A DNA stretch of 64,000 nucleotides from Chrysomallon squamiferum (lineage: Eukaryota > Mollusca > Gastropoda > Neomphalida > Peltospiridae), in the NCBI GenBank assembly GCA_012295275.1, contig CM022673.1, positions 29,211,136-29,275,135 on the forward strand, written 5' to 3'. The number at the start of each line of letters is the position of its first letter. Within the stretch, counting starts at the first letter, position 1. This document shows, in pieces, positions 1 to 15,477 of this stretch. The notes beneath the pieces are model-generated. The model saw only the letters and a program-made list of their open reading frames with translations, made no database searches and was not told the origin of the DNA. The translations under genes and the position numbers were made by a program.

Positions 1-1392
1 ATCTGTTTCAACTATCTAGATCAGATATCCCTGAGATATGTCAATTAACTAACACAAAATACGTCCGAAATGAAGTCATTTGCGCGTCAAACATCTCATT
101 ACATCTGAACATTTTGTATTTCTAAATTACTGCATTTTGTTTGTTCTTGGCAAAATTAATAGTTGTTTTATGAACAGAACGCAACACAGTGTTCTTAGAT
201 AAGTAAGATAAATAGCTTTTGTAATTTAAGAGGTGGAATACAAACCATTTATACGTCAGTTTTCTACTATAGAGAACTTTTCTCTAGTCTTAACACTTTA
301 AAACATTATCGATATCGTGTTCATGAATAAATAACACAAACGTTTATAGTTTAAGTAGTTCAAAATGTGGAATAAAACACGAGTTTTCTACTAAAAACAT
401 TTCTTTCCTCTTCTTTATGATTTTCATCTATTAAAACAATGTCGACAACATACATTTCTTTGGGATAATTATTTTATTTAAAATGTATTATTAGTGTTGT
501 ATGTTTTGAATCAAGTGAGAACAGAAAACCAGGGTTTCTCTTAGTTATAGCAGCAAGGGAACTTTTATATACCCTTCCCATAAACAGGAAAAGTTTAATG
601 ACCTTTAGTAAGATCTGTAATGTGAAAATAACCTATTAATCTTGACTCGTCAGAGCGATCTTAGTAACTGAGTTAACTCTATTATCTGTATTTCTAAGGA
701 CCATTCTTATGCTTTATTTAAACACATGCTAGTCAAAGACAGGTTCTCATGCATCTTCCGACGTCTCTTTTAATTTTTAATTAAAACAAAGAGGAAAAGC
801 AAAGATGTTCACAGTTTCTAGTAAAAAGTATCATCTGTCTCAAACAGCCACGTACAAAATAAAAGGAAAAATCTTCATGAAGAACAATTACATATTAGAT
901 ATAACGTGTTTCTTTTTTCGTCTATGATTCACTATTGCCCGAAACTGTGTAGGAATTTCAATTAATATCTTATTTAAAATTGTTGTTTCACTCTTTGGGT
1001 TATAATTGAACACTTGAATTCAAGAATGCACCAAGCACAGCTATGCAGCAATAGGTTCTGAGAAAATGTTGGAGGTTGAACAGTGCAATCCATTACTTAC
1101 ATTTTTGTGTCACTTTGGCCGACAATTTGCTTGTTATATCGGTCCTGATCTGAGTTCTTAATTGCAGTTTTTGATGTTAGTGGACAGAATTCTTTAATCT
1201 GCGATTCAAAGGGCTAATTTCCTGGTGTGAAAGGGGCTGAACATTCACCGAGGAATCACTTCACTGCTCAGACGACACTGCAGACTCGATCGTGTTTCAT
1301 TTCGCAAATCGTTAGATTTTATTTTTATTTTATTTTTTTTGTGATTGACATGAGCTAGTGTTTCTTTTTTCTCGCCATAGAAATAATGATCG
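1..1392. other. Unassigned AT-rich noncoding DNA
   Basis: No open frame of note, no tandem array and no recognisable element on either strand. A slightly GC-richer patch near 1190-1310 contains a few CpGs and ends in a T-rich run just before the CT array. I see nothing functional that I can name. Confidence 0.6.
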
Positions 1393-3514
<2,122 letters not shown>

Positions 3515-4125
3515 GGCTCGGCTCTGTGATTATTCTAACTGTAACCACTGGCTCCCAGTCCACGATATAAAATAGCTTTACTCTGATCTCTGTGTTTATT
3601 CTAACTGTAACCACTGGCTCCCAGTCTAGGATATAAAATAGCTTTACTCTGATCTCTGTGTTTATTCTAACTGTAACCACTGGCTCCCAGTCCACGATAT
3701 AAAATAGCTTTACTCTGATCTCTGTGTTTATTCTAACTGTAACCACTGGCTCCCAGTCTAGGATATAAAATAGCTTTACTCTGATCTCTGTGTTTATTCT
3801 AACTGTAACCACTGGCTCCCAGTCCACGATATAAAATAGCTTTACTCTGATCTCTGTGTTTATTCTAGCTGTAACCATTGACTCCCAGTCCAGGATATAA
3901 AATAGCTTTACTCTGCTCTCTGTGTTTATTCTAGCTGTAACCATTGACTCCCAGTCCAGGATATAAAATAGCTTTACTCTGATCTCTGTGTTTATTCTAA
4001 CTGTAACCACTGGCTCCCAGTCCAGGATATAAAATAGCTTTACTCTTTACTCTGTGTTTATTCTAACTGTAACCACTGGCTCCCAGTCTAGGATATAAAA
4101 TAGCTTTACTCTGATCTCTGTGTTT
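3515..4125. repeat. 66-bp minisatellite, about 9 copies plus a partial one
   Basis: Unit boundaries fall at 3583, 3649, 3715, 3781, 3847, 3913, 3979, 4045 and 4111, exactly 66 bp apart. Each unit contains CTGTGTTTATTCTA, then GGCTCCCAGTC, then GATATAAAATAGC. Copies 1-5 alternate between a CCACGAT and a CTAGGAT variant, while copies 6 and 7 share three other changes. Because 66 is divisible by 3, the minus strand stays open over 3471-4010 as a 22-residue repeat (motif RVKLFYI-DWEP). It lacks an ATG start (the first codon is GTG after a stop in copy 9). I regard it as non-coding but frame-neutral. Confidence 0.95.
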
Positions 4126-5150
4126 TCCTATCGGTGCGCGATGACCTGGGTAAGTTCTCCGCTATTGGAAAACTTCCATCAAAACACTGGAAATAAGCTC
4201 TCAGAAAAATAATAAATAATACAGCAATAACAAAACAGAGAAGAAAAAAGAAATATATAAAGGATAATCAAGACCGCTGCTTTTATTCACGTAGGATATG
4301 GTTAATGATCATTTTAGTCAGGGAACGGAAGAAAAAAAAAAGCAATTATGTTGGAGTTTTTTTTTTTTTTTTACGTCTCCCTATTTGACTGCTTTAACGA
4401 ATCTCTAAAACCACATTACATGTATGCTGAAACAAATTTATGACTTTTGTTCGAGCAGCTCAGTATAAAACTGTAAAAATTACTTTCTCATATTAACCAA
4501 AAAAAGAGAGAAAAATAGATACGCTTTGGAAATATCCGGTTCTTTTTTCTGTAATTATATAGAAATCAGTGCTCTGGGGCAAACAGTTTTTGTAACAAGA
4601 TAATGAGACTTTTAATGCGTTCACCTTCTTCTTTATCATTTCAGAAATATTGCAATTAGCAGTTCGCCGAAGTTCACAGTATGAGCCGTTTTCTTTCCTC
4701 CGTCATCTTGGCTTTTTCGTCCAGGGCTGAAAATCTGGTCAAAAATTGCATTCTACACCCAGGTCACTACCTCACAGCTATCATTAATATTGGAATATTT
4801 TGTGTAATTTTGCAAACTCAAGAGTAATAAAAATGTTTCCGCTGTGAAGGTGAATTTGATGAATTCATTTGATCACCGCAACTTTAGAATTTTTGGTTTG
4901 ACAGAGATTGGTTAGTACGAAAGAAAGAGCTGAATGCTTCAAAGAAACAAGAAGAAAACCAGTGTTTTGTCTGGAAGTGGAATTCATAATAAATCATGGT
5001 TCTAAAAAACACAAGATAAAAATAATCATATACGTATAAGCATTCATACAAACAGACCTGTATATAATATAATGTACGAAATTTTGCATGTTTATTTGAA
5101 CGTGCGTGTGCATGTGTAAATGAATCAATGTTAAGTATTTATATTTGCAT
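4126..5150. other. Unassigned AT-rich noncoding DNA
   Basis: Homopolymer A/T runs (for example a T tract at 4358-4372) and no array or domain. Nothing recognisable on either strand. Confidence 0.55.
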
Positions 5151-5246
5151 ATATTTATCTATGAATGTATGTGCGTATCTTTGCATGAATGAATATATGT
5201 ATATGTCTATGCATGCATGTATGTATGTATGTATGTATGTATGTGT
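5151..5246. repeat. (ATGT)n microsatellite
   Basis: Irregular ATGT/GCAT steps become a pure ATGT run at 5211-5243. Confidence 0.9.
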
Positions 5247-5383
5247 AATTACTCAGTTATATAATGTGTTTCTATTTAAAACTGTTTAAGTGTTTTGTTT
5301 GTTTTCATAAAAGATATAAAACCTTTATTAGAATTTGTTCCATGAACTCCAGTTAATTTCTAAATCATTAAATTAAACTTCGT

Positions 5384-5690
5384 GTTTATTTTAATTTTTA
5401 TTATATTTTACATTTTATTTATTTATTATTTTATTTTTTTTTTTTTATTATTATTATTTATTTATTTTTATTTATTTGTTTGTTTGTTTGTTTATTATTT
5501 TATTTTGTTTCTTTTCGTTAATATTTTTTAATATTATTTTATTTTCAATCTTTTTTAATTTTATTTTTTTTTTTTTTTTTTTTTTAATTTCTACTTTTTT
5601 TTATTATTTCCTAACAAGTGTCAAATATCTAACGTGTACTTTTTATTTATTTATATCTCTTTTTATTTTATTTTATTTTATTGCCGTTCC
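5384..5690. repeat. T-rich low-complexity tract (ATTT/TTTG)
   Basis: About 300 bp of almost only A and T with short ATTT and TTTG runs and a T tract of about 25 near 5561-5585. The Phe-rich open frame here is compositional. Confidence 0.9.
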
Positions 5691-5979
5691 TAACTGTCAG
5701 CACGAGAATCATTACACCTCTTACTTCGATAATAATTAAATAAAAACGAAGAAATCATTGCTGTAAGCTCTCTTCCAGAAAGAAAATACCTGAACATGCA
5801 GATATTCTGAATTAACTCCTAGGGCAGACTTTGACTGAAGTTCACGGGTTGAGATGTAGCAGTGAGCGGATCACGGGGCGTGGCGGGATACTCAGCAACG
5901 TCGCTTTCCGAGGTTCGTGTTTTCTAACTGAACGTCAAAAACCACGCAGCGTGTTATTAATCATCTGTGACACGCGGCC

Positions 5980-6137
5980 TGTTTGTTTCTTTTTTTTGCT
6001 TGTTTGTTTGTCTGTTTGTTTGTTTTTGTTTGCTTTTTTGTTTGTTTGTTTGTTTGTTTGCTTGTTTGCTTGTTTGTTTGTTTGTTTGCTTGTTTGTTTG
6101 TCTGTTTGTTTGTTCATTTGTTTGTTTGTTTGTTTGG
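5980..6137. repeat. (TTTG)n array
   Basis: About 158 bp of TTTG repeats with CTTG and CTGT variants. It translates as Cys/Leu/Phe/Val on plus and Lys/Gln/Thr/Asn on minus. Neither frame is a plausible protein. Confidence 0.95.
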
Positions 6138-6789
6138 TTATTAAATCGAAAAAGAACAAGCAGACTGTGTGGTCAGTGATTAACAGTTGATTAAAAATGT
6201 GTCATTAGTTGAACTGCGTCTTCCTCTTCAGATTACGAACGAATCAGTGGATAATGTTTACTTCTTCGTTATCAGACAAATACTAAGAAACAGCTACAAA
6301 TATGATTTATTTTTTATTATTATTATTTTTTTAAAGATATAAACATTTAACTTTTGAAGATATTAAACTTGTAAGATGAGATGTTGATAGTAAATATTTT
6401 TGGCAAATTTTCATAGCACCCGGTGAGAAGTTAAATAAATCATGTAAGTCAAACTAAAGTCTTTTAAAAAATGTTTCAAAATTTGTTTACTTACATAATG
6501 AAATAAATTTGTTATTTTGTCTATTTTTTATTTATTTTTTTTTATTGTTTTTTTAAAAATGTATTTATTGTTTTTTTAAAAATGTATTTATTGTTTTTAC
6601 TTGTTATTATTGTTGTTGTTGCTATCCTGCTGTCAGTAGTGTTGTTAATGTTTCAGTTTAGAATGCTTCTATGGTCAAATTTCACTTTAATTCTTACTTT
6701 GTAACCAATCTTACTAAAACACTTAACATTTCTAATACTACTTCAGCTACTATTAATACTGCTACGACTACTACTAGTAATAATAATAA

Positions 6790-6820
<31 letters not shown>

Positions 6821-6832
6821 AAGAAGAAGAAA
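6790..6832. repeat. (AAG)n microsatellite
   Basis: About 14 AAG triplets directly after a short AAT run. Just upstream (6525-6600) a roughly 23-bp T-rich unit is repeated two to three times. Confidence 0.93.
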
Positions 6833-8634
6833 GATTACATTTGGTAACACTTTTTCCGTAAATTCTCTCTCTCCTTCGTGAAGTGTCTTTTAAGCCTTTC
6901 TGTTCATAATTCTCTAGTCAGTCCACACATAACATTTCGTAAGTTTTGCTGGACGCCTCTTTATTCTTAAATGTTTGTTTTTTCTTCAGTTTTCTTTCTT
7001 TTTTTTTTCTTTTGATGACCATTACCTTACGCTTATGTGGACAAACACAAGACACACGCAAACGAATAAAGTTAACAGAACTTTTCCCTCGTTCACCCTT
7101 TGCAAATAAATATAATTTATTGACCCCCTTGGCGTTCTCGAACAAAACCAATATGACGCCTAGCACGCAAAAGAAAAAAACGCGAATCGATTAACATCGG
7201 TGATGAAATATGCCTTTTTTTTTCCTCTGCAGGTCATTTCGTAAATTTAGAAATAGTCTGCGATGATAAATCTCTGCTCGCCTGAGCTCGGCTGATGAGG
7301 TCTTATACCTTTTGGGATAAGGGCTCTTAGAGTGTGGGCCCGTATTTCAATCCGAGCTTTTATCACAGCTGACAAGAGCGAATTACTCGTTCGTTAGTGT
7401 TTTATCATTTCCAATAAGCTAATACTGGAGTGCTTCTGTTCGGGGATTTGCGGACCTAGTGAGCGCTCGTTTCACTGAGCTATCCATTCTCTGTTTATGG
7501 AAAAACTAGGCGCGATACCAGTTAAAACACACAAATATTGATCACGTATCAGTGACTATGAGGATTCTGTCTTTTACGAGAGATTTTTTTTTTTTTTTTT
7601 TTCTCTCTCTCTCTCTGTTATTCAAAGTTGTAAATTAATCTGTATGTGTATGCAACATTTATTTGGATATTTCATTTGTGAGTTTGTTATTGCAAATGGT
7701 TAAAATTTTTCATTTAGAAAGTAAATTTACTTGGATTGTGTTGCCCAAGACGATTATTATATTTTTATATTAAACTGATAACTATATAAATCTAACTTGG
7801 TTTATTGCCAAAATAAGTTCTTTTTTTTCTTCTGTAGAAATGAATAATAAATATTTTTCTGTTCTTGGAAATGAAGTTATCAGCATATCAACGTCTTCGT
7901 CGTCATCATCATCTTCGTTCTCATCGTCGTCATAATCAACATTATGATTATTAACATCATCATCGTCGTCATCATTATGCCATATTTCATTCAGCTGAAA
8001 TTGCTGATGCTGTTGTCTTTCTTAAGAACACACACTGTCGCATAGGCTCTGTCAACGTAAATCATTCTTTCTCCACTGACAAGCATTTCGTACATGAAGG
8101 AAACTTAGCTTTCCCTTTGTTACGTGTCAGCAATTTCTAGATGCCTCAGCTTACAAAGTTTTAATAACAAAATACGTTTACTTAGATTTACAAGACTCTG
8201 CTGTTTGCGCTGAATCCAAAGATATTATTAATTGGTTAATTTGCAAATAAATAAATTTATTAATGACGTTTCCGCTGTATTTCGTTTTATTCATTTATTT
8301 TTACCTTTTTAATATTTTTCTCTATTTAATCCAAATATGTATAAATTATTTTAATAAGTAAAAAACATTATTAATTAATTAAATTTTACCTTTCGATTTC
8401 ACTTTTACTAAATTTTTTTGTATATATATTTCTTTATCTGGCATCAAAGCCCAAATGTTTCTTTTTTTTTTCTCTCTCTCTCTCTCCAGATACAAATTTA
8501 ATTCTTTGACCAAAGACTTGTTTTTATATTCTTCGTCCTATACTGTTGTCCAGCTTTTGTTTGACCTGAAAACAAAACAGAAGCATGTAAGTTATTAAAC
8601 ACTCCGATACCTCACTGTTAACAGTGAAAGTCTG
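6833..8634. other. Noncoding stretch with short T/CT and ATC tracts
   Basis: Holds a T run followed by CT (7583-7616), an imperfect ATC/GTC field (7885-7985) and a T run with CT (8461-8488). The patch at 7240-7400 is GC-richer and less repetitive than its surroundings. I cannot assign a function to it. Confidence 0.5.
7443..7486 (-). repeat. tRNA-like SINE head with a damaged B box
   Basis: Read on the minus strand, the segment begins with an A-box-like TAGCTCAGTGAAACGAGCGC. It then continues to CGCAAATCCCCG, which resembles a T-arm/B box (GGTTCAAATCCC) lacking about six bases. It is too short and broken for a functional tRNA, so a tRNA-derived SINE remnant is the best reading. No tail boundary is visible. 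Confidence 0.45.
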
Positions 8635-8639
8635 CGTAT

Positions 8640-8721
8640 ATTGTTTGTGTGTGTGTGTCCGTGTGTGTGTGTATATGTGTGTGCGCGCGCGTGTATGTGT
8701 AAATACGTGTGTGTGTGTGTT
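8640..8721. repeat. (GT)n microsatellite with a GC step
   Basis: Interrupted GT array with a central GCGCGCG segment that alternates purine and pyrimidine. Confidence 0.88.
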
Positions 8722-9213
8722 TTCGTATCATGGTCCAGCTGATGACTCCGTTGTGAACTGTTTGAAAACACGGATCGATATTCTCTGCAATTAAGCAGCG
8801 ATTACTTTCAAAGCCGCATTAAATATTAACGCACCGCCCAACAAACTGAGACAAGCAGAACACGCCGGGGACGCAGTTGACGTCTTTGAAGTCAAAAACA
8901 TGTTCAGGAAGCTGGTCACAGAATCATAGCGTTTTCTAATTTAAAGAACTAACTCACATACCCGTTTCACTTATTATAAAATGACCTACACTCCTGTACA
9001 AATAAAAAATTTAAGGATTTGAGTTCGAAGACCCTGACACAAATGTTTTAGGACGATAATAAATAAAGAGATAGCGTTAGACTATAATTAATTATTTTGT
9101 GACAGAGGAGAGAGTGTGTTTGAAATGCTGAATATAAATAATACAAAAATTGGAAATTATAATTATTTAACGTGTAGTTTTCTGAAAATATATTTTTTAT
9201 TTATAAAGATGAC

Positions 9214-9217
<4 letters not shown>

Positions 9218-9257
<40 letters not shown>

Positions 9258-9299
9258 TATAGATTACTAGTTATATTTCTGCATGCCCGTGAACATACA

Positions 9300-9364
<65 letters not shown>

Positions 9365-9371
9365 AGATAGA
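9218..9371. repeat. Compound (CA)n, (AT)n and (GATA)n array
   Basis: Two CA runs (9219-9254 and 9299-9334) are separated by unique sequence. The second passes directly into AT (9335-9344) and then GATA (to 9371). Confidence 0.93.
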
Positions 9372-9487
9372 TGTGAATGAGAGAGAAAATAACTAACGAA
9401 AAATGGATTAAGAAAAGGTTAAAGGACGGTGAATTAACTCACTAGCAGATAACATTGACGTTTTTTTTTTATATCAAATACCGAAAC

Positions 9488-9512
9488 AAAAAAAAAAAAA
9501 AAAAAAAAAAAA
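9488..9512. repeat. Poly(A) tract of 25
   Basis: Uninterrupted A run. It could be the tail of a retroposed sequence on the plus strand, but I see no element upstream that ends here. Confidence 0.9.
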
Positions 9513-10339
9513 TCATGGCAAAACTATATCCTCTAAATTTCTCTGTCCTGATTTTGTTTGCAAATATCAATGATACGAGAGAGCAGTAACGCGGAAAAGA
9601 TCTGATTTATTTCCTTTCGAGAAGCCTGAACTCGTTCCAAAGGTCTTGCTAAGGCACGGATTCGATTCGGTAACGAAAAAAAATTCTAACCTTATCAGCG
9701 ATCATAAAACATTTGCTCTCCAATAAGTACAAAACAAATACGTTGTACTTTTACGCGAATCAGCCATAAAGCAGAAGCTGATCTGGTTAGTTTGGAAATT
9801 TTAAGCAAAAAAAAAAAAGTGTTGTTACAACTGATACTACAGCTTAGATTAGAGGTGTGAGAAGATTATTGTATTCAAACTTATTTTCTTTAAATTGAAA
9901 TAATCACTGTATTTTAATATTAAGTTATTTTTTAAACATTTTTTTTTTCTTTTTTTTTTGTTGTTTTACTCTGTTCTATAAAAAATGTGATAAAATTCGA
10001 GATAGAAATTATACTGGGTTTTTTTTTTAATAATTATTGTGTTTGTTCAGAATAAATAAAATTAACTTTGTAGTCATCAGACATGTACATTCTTATTTTT
10101 ATAGTTTGTTGTTGTGTAATAGAAAATAATAACAACTATTGCTTAAACCGAATATTTCTGTAAAAGGAAAGTTACTGGTTTCCACTGTAATTTAGGATAA
10201 TCAAAGTGAAATGTGTTAAAATGCTATAACTGATTTTTTACTCCGATGATTGAAAGAAAGAAAAATACGAAAGCACCAGCTGATATAGTCCAAAACAATA
10301 TAACAAACAAACAAACAAACAAACAAACAAACAAATAAG

Positions 10340-10370
<31 letters not shown>

Positions 10371-11210
10371 ACATAAGAAAGGCTCAACACGGAATGGACT
10401 ATGGTTCCAGACTAATAGAAAACAATGGAATAGAAGTTATTGAATACAGACATGTTTATACTGATTGTCCGCAAAATCACACACAAATTAATCTTTGATC
10501 AAACTGAAAATTATCTGTCACAATATTTGCACTAAAATTCGCTAAAGACGTTCAGAAGTAAAAGATTTAAAGATTTCAAACCAATCCATTGCGTCATCAT
10601 CTTAAACATCACCAAATGGCCTCCCGTGAAGACGCTTTGATTTTTTGCCCAAATTCGTCTTACAAACAGTCGAATCACACCGATATGTGTAAGTTCTTTG
10701 AGTTATCTTCATCACATAGTTATTCTCTGACTCAGTTAAAAACGTGATTATTTAGAGGGACCAAATTACCAACAATTATCTCAGTGGAAATCTGACCTTT
10801 CCGAGAAGAACGAGGTTGACAGAATGTCGATGTCTTCTCGTCGTCATGTTGTCGTTGCAAGGCGAAAGAAATAATTGTTGGCGTAGTAATGATGAGGTCT
10901 TTATTTGTTCGCACAAAACAGAAATCGTTTTCGAATTTTTGAACGAATGACACGCTGTTAATAAAATCGAGAAGATAAAGTGAGTTTCCTTTGTAAGAAA
11001 TAAAGTAAATTTGGCTGTTGCAAAAAGTCAAATAAAAAAACAATTAATAACGGGCGATAAAAGAAACAGCGGTTACATTAACTTCAGGAAGAAAACGTTT
11101 TTTGTTGTTGTTTTTTTTCCTTTTTATTTGTTTTTGTTGTTGCTGTTGTTTTAATTTGTAAATGCGTTTTAATAATTAAAGGTGCATTTTTATTAAAGTT
11201 AATTTATTAT
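9513..11210. other. Noncoding AT-rich DNA with an AAAC/AAAT run
   Basis: Includes a compound (AAAC)n then (AAAT)n run at 10303-10371. The open frame on minus at 10732-11043 is not repetitive but shows no domain, signal peptide or splice context that I trust. Confidence 0.5.
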
Positions 11211-11227
11211 TATTTTTTTTTTTTTTT

Positions 11228-11280
<53 letters not shown>
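11211..11280. repeat. Poly(T) plus (TA)n
   Basis: A T tract (about 11213-11230) leads into about 22 TA units (11235-11278). Confidence 0.93.
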
Positions 11281-11283
<3 letters not shown>

Positions 11284-14120
11284 CTCACACATATTACGGC
11301 ATTAAACTTATCTTAGTGGTTAATATATGAAATTATGTCTAACAAAACATTCTACAGCTTTAAAATATGTTTTCCAAAGATTACCATCTGTTTTGCCACC
11401 AAATAATAACACTCGCCGAAGATAACCGAGGAAGTTAATTCAATTACCCACACATTTTACCTACATCTGACTGCCCGCATTTCCACAACGCTGAAGAATA
11501 AAAACTTATCTTACAGCTTAAATCTTCACCTTAAAGTCTGACAACACGGACACTGTCAAGTGAAAATGTCATGTCAAGAAATGAAATTTAACAAACGGCT
11601 GTGAAAATGAAATACACAGAGCCTTTACAAAGAATTGTACGGTATAAAGAAAAGAAAAAAAAATTGTTGGGCGTTTTGTTGTGTTTTTTAATACATTGGA
11701 AATTGCAATTTTATGATACTATCGAATGTCATAATTCATTATAAAGCTCAGGATACGTTATTTTTCTAATTTAATGCATGTTTCTCTTCCATAATGCAGA
11801 GATTGGTACAAACGTTATTATTATTCTTTTATGAATAAACAATATTTCGTTTTCTTTTCTTCGTTCTTTTTGTCGGATTTCTTTTAAGTCCAAACCAATA
11901 AGAATTTCAAAAAGATATCATACTTGTGATTAATTGATTGATATATCCCGTACCTAAAGATGAGATTCCAATCTTCAAAAGGTTTTTTTTTTTTGTATGC
12001 AAAATCCTTGATGGAATATTTCAAGGGATCGGCATTAAAATGAATGAATTTTTCTGCTTTCAAAAAGTATCACAATATTTTGTATTAAATTAAAAACTGA
12101 ATTCCTGATTGAGAAAAGAAAACTCACAAAAAAAAATAAAAGATGTTGGATTGCGTTGCCAAAATGACTGACAATATCACGGGAATAAATATTTAATTCA
12201 GATTACCTTAGAGAGATATATTTTGCTTAAGAAAATAATAAAAATATACTTTTTAACCGACGGTTATTTTGACATTATATAAACAGAAAAGAGAAGAAAC
12301 GGGCAATTGTTTTTTTTTTTTTTTTGTTTGATTAAAAACAAGGGTTATTCTTAGTCATTATCCCGCAGATAAAACAGTACACGCACAATATTTATTATAC
12401 TTCTTTTGGAGCACTGGTTGGAACGAGAAATATTTGAACTACGTTCACTTTCGAAAATACAAAGCTTGTCAAGAATTTGTTATAATTTATTGGTTAAGAA
12501 GAAAAAAAGTTCTTCTTTTTCGTCACCGTTAATGTAAAATATAGAAAATCGTTTTTCTTTTCTTTCTGTACAGTCTTCTTTTTTTAAACTAAAGCGACCT
12601 TGAAAGGAAGATATTAACACAGTAAAATAATGGATGAGAATCACAATGTAAAGACGTCAATTCTGTCTGATAGAGAGCCAATAATTTGTCTGATTATTGC
12701 CACATTATTTTCTGGATTTACTAGCATATATATTAATGAAGAACTTCGCCTAAGGAAATCTTTTTAACGGATATTATTGTTCGTAGGAAACCATTGAATA
12801 ATAAATCACAGTATTGACAGAGAGACACATGCAGCATGTAATGGAACTAATGAACCCGTTCTAAAGCAGTTTCGATTTTGAAAGATTCGCTAATAGCACG
12901 AATAAAAACAAAATCTATGCTTTAAAAATATTCCAGCTCTCTGACCCAGCTTAACAAAGAATTACTTCTAAAACTGAAATAAAAATTAAGCCTGTTTTAT
13001 AAATACCATGATATGAATATATATATAACATATATTTAAAGGTAATGCTAATTTATATTTATATAAATAGACTCGTAGAAAGATGGTCAGAGAGATATAC
13101 ACCACACACAAACATGTGCAATGAGAGAGAGAGATAGAGAGACTTTAGCTATCATGTCAGGTTGACATTATCTAAAAAGAGTATTAACAGAAAAGGAAAA
13201 CGTCTAGCTATGTGACAAGGATCATTACCACATACATGACAATAATTAATATCCTGCTGAAGTCTCAATATCGAATTCAAACTTGGTTATACTGAACACA
13301 TGTTACAAAAAGCTCAGTTCTTATATTTCAAAAAATTTCATCATTAGCATTCTATTTTGTATATTTATTCACAGAAGTGATGACACTATGTTATCATTAA
13401 TCAACTCGGTATATTCGAAAATAACAGAGAACATATGTTTGAGTTTAAAATATGTTTTTGATCTTCTCTCTGTATGACTCTATCAATAATGAATGTCTAT
13501 ATGATTTTTTCTTATTACAAACAAAACGCGAAATGCATTAGTAGAAAGACGAAATTAATTGGTAAATTATCTCCTCGTTGTTATTTACGCGAGACTCCAA
13601 CAAGTGCTGGCTGTGTTTGTTATCAATAATGTCAAACGAATAGTTCGCTTACATAAATGTATTGCACTTGAAAAAGTGGGGCTTTTGTATTTTCTTTTTT
13701 TTTTTGCCAATAAAAATGTAAACTGAAGTGTGAGAGAGAGTTAACTACACTCTTTTATAATGAATTTTTGTCTCGTGTGTCGCTGATTTGAAGAACAGAT
13801 AAAGACGGAAATGAGAGAGACACTCTGTGGATGCTTTGTGACACATCTTGATGTCGGTTCTATTGTATTACTGCGCAAACACAAAGGAAAAGGTCAACTC
13901 GAAATGAATTCATCATCCATACTAAACCCGCCAACGCCACAGTTATTTTCTGTCTGTTCTGACGCCCTTCAAAAATTAGTTCTCATTTATTTGACAGAAT
14001 TCATCTTTAAATATAGACACTGGGATTTAGGTGTATCTTGAACCCGCATTTTCTCCATTTGCACGTAAGTACTTCGAGCTCTAACTAGCAGAAACACTGA
14101 ATATCGTTTTCATATTATGG
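11281..14120. other. Unassigned AT-rich noncoding DNA
   Basis: A 2.8-kb stretch with only short homopolymers (for example T at 12310-12325) and a small GA run near 13118-13142. Short open frames at 13283-13477 and 13811-14041 are not recognisable. I see no gene or mobile element here. Confidence 0.5.
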
Positions 14121-14289
14121 CACTGAAGGTCGAATATTCGGGATTCATAACCTTGATCTTTGATGGAAAAAAAAAATAATGACGAATGTATCGACTGCTT
14201 TCATTTTAGCGCATTAAGAATGATACGCTCTGACTGTATTGATTCTCAGAATGGCTGGTGTAGTCAGTGTGTATGTCAGTTAAATATGT

Positions 14290-15132
14290 ACGTGTGAATA
14301 AAATAAATTTGTTCGTCGTTGTCGACGTATTTACCGATTAAATTGTTGCAACCAATCATTAAAGAGTTGTGAAGTCATCCACGCTTTCCGATTGGCTGTC
14401 CGGGTCACAGATTGAGACTAGTGTGATGTTTGTAAAACAGTGAGCAGTTTGTGCTGTCCCTGTTACCAGTGGTTTAGTTTGTTGTCCTATTGCACTGCAG
14501 CACAATAAAACAGTTAATCGTTCTTTTGAAACCTTCCCAACATTTATCGTTTGGGTTTTAAAATCTAGTGTTCTGTCCGGTGTTGCTAAAAAACCCCAGA
14601 CCAACCCGTCTCATTGCAGTTAAAGATGTCCTTGTTTTTCAAAGAAATTTCCAACTATTGTTGGTAGATGTATCTGAAAGTCATTTACGATATCATGACT
14701 GACTCCTGCACTGTACACGCTAACTTTGAAATGTTTGACGTTAAACCGAGTTTTTCATGAAATTAGTCAGCCAAGCCTTGCTTCTTGAAGTCGGGTACTC
14801 CTAGCTTTTCAGCGATCTGAATGGATTTTTCTTTTAAAATTGGGCCAGAAATGGGCAGGCAGTGTTTTCGCTATTGTCTACTGAAACCACTGATGCAACA
14901 ATCCACTCAGAGTGTTTAAATTTGCAGATCATTATCCGTTTTTGTTTCTGCCTAAAAGCTGGTTTCGTTCAGTTGTCGGTGACGGTCACTACGTTTTAAA
15001 ATGTCAGATACTGTCCTGTCTTCCTATTTTAAACTGCACGGCTAAATCTGTCTGTTTATACTGTGGATTCGCTGAAAACTCGTCTATTAATTTCACTTTA
15101 GACTTCAGTGAACGTTCGATACGTTGTCGTTT
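14290..15132 (-). pseudogene. Decayed pogo/Tigger-type (Tc1-mariner superfamily) transposase
   Basis: Read on minus, successive frames give the order of domains expected of a pogo/Tigger/Jerky transposase. A CENP-B-like N-terminal helix-turn-helix comes first (KRQRIERSLKSKVKLIDEF, about 15075-15132; then SISDILKRSDRHRQLNE, 14964-15013). The second DNA-binding part follows (PISGPILKEKSIQIAEKLG, about 14806-14860). Then comes the DDE catalytic domain: NCNETG at about 14607-14622, PDRTLDFKTQ and KVSKERLTVLLCC at about 14500-14590, and AWMTSQLFNDWLQQF near 14345-14390. At least four frameshifts or stops break it, no start codon precedes it, and the first catalytic Asp (usually NADETG) is Asn. The C-terminal part, with the remaining acidic residues, is not recognisable below about 14290. 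It is a dead copy. The superfamily is clear, but the exact clade (Tigger or Jerky) is inferred. Confidence 0.85.
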
Positions 15133-15477
15133 TTAGTTCGCTTTGCGATTACGACGAATTCAATAAGCCAACGCAAAATGTGTGCCTTACGTATTTATGC
15201 AGTCTTCTTCTTTTGCCACTAAATCTGAATGAATTAGTTCATTGAATTAGTTCACTTAGGTAAAAACACTCACTAACACTAGTCTTTGTTCATCTAGCTG
15301 CACATAGTAATTACAAGAAGCATGGCATCACTGCTTATAAAACCTTCAAAGAAGCGCGAGCTTTTCATCTCACCGGTAGATTAATTACGTACAAATTGCA
15401 GTCATTGTTTAAGAAGTGATCGTACTTGCAAACCTTGTGTGCCGCTGTTGACAAAGCTAATTACTGTACAGATTGTT

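Noticed and set aside
9488-9512. Poly(A) tail of a processed pseudogene
   Set aside because: No coding or SINE-like sequence upstream ends at this tract.
14912-15136. 74-codon plus frame
   Set aside because: Antisense shadow of the decayed pogo/Tigger transposase on the minus strand.
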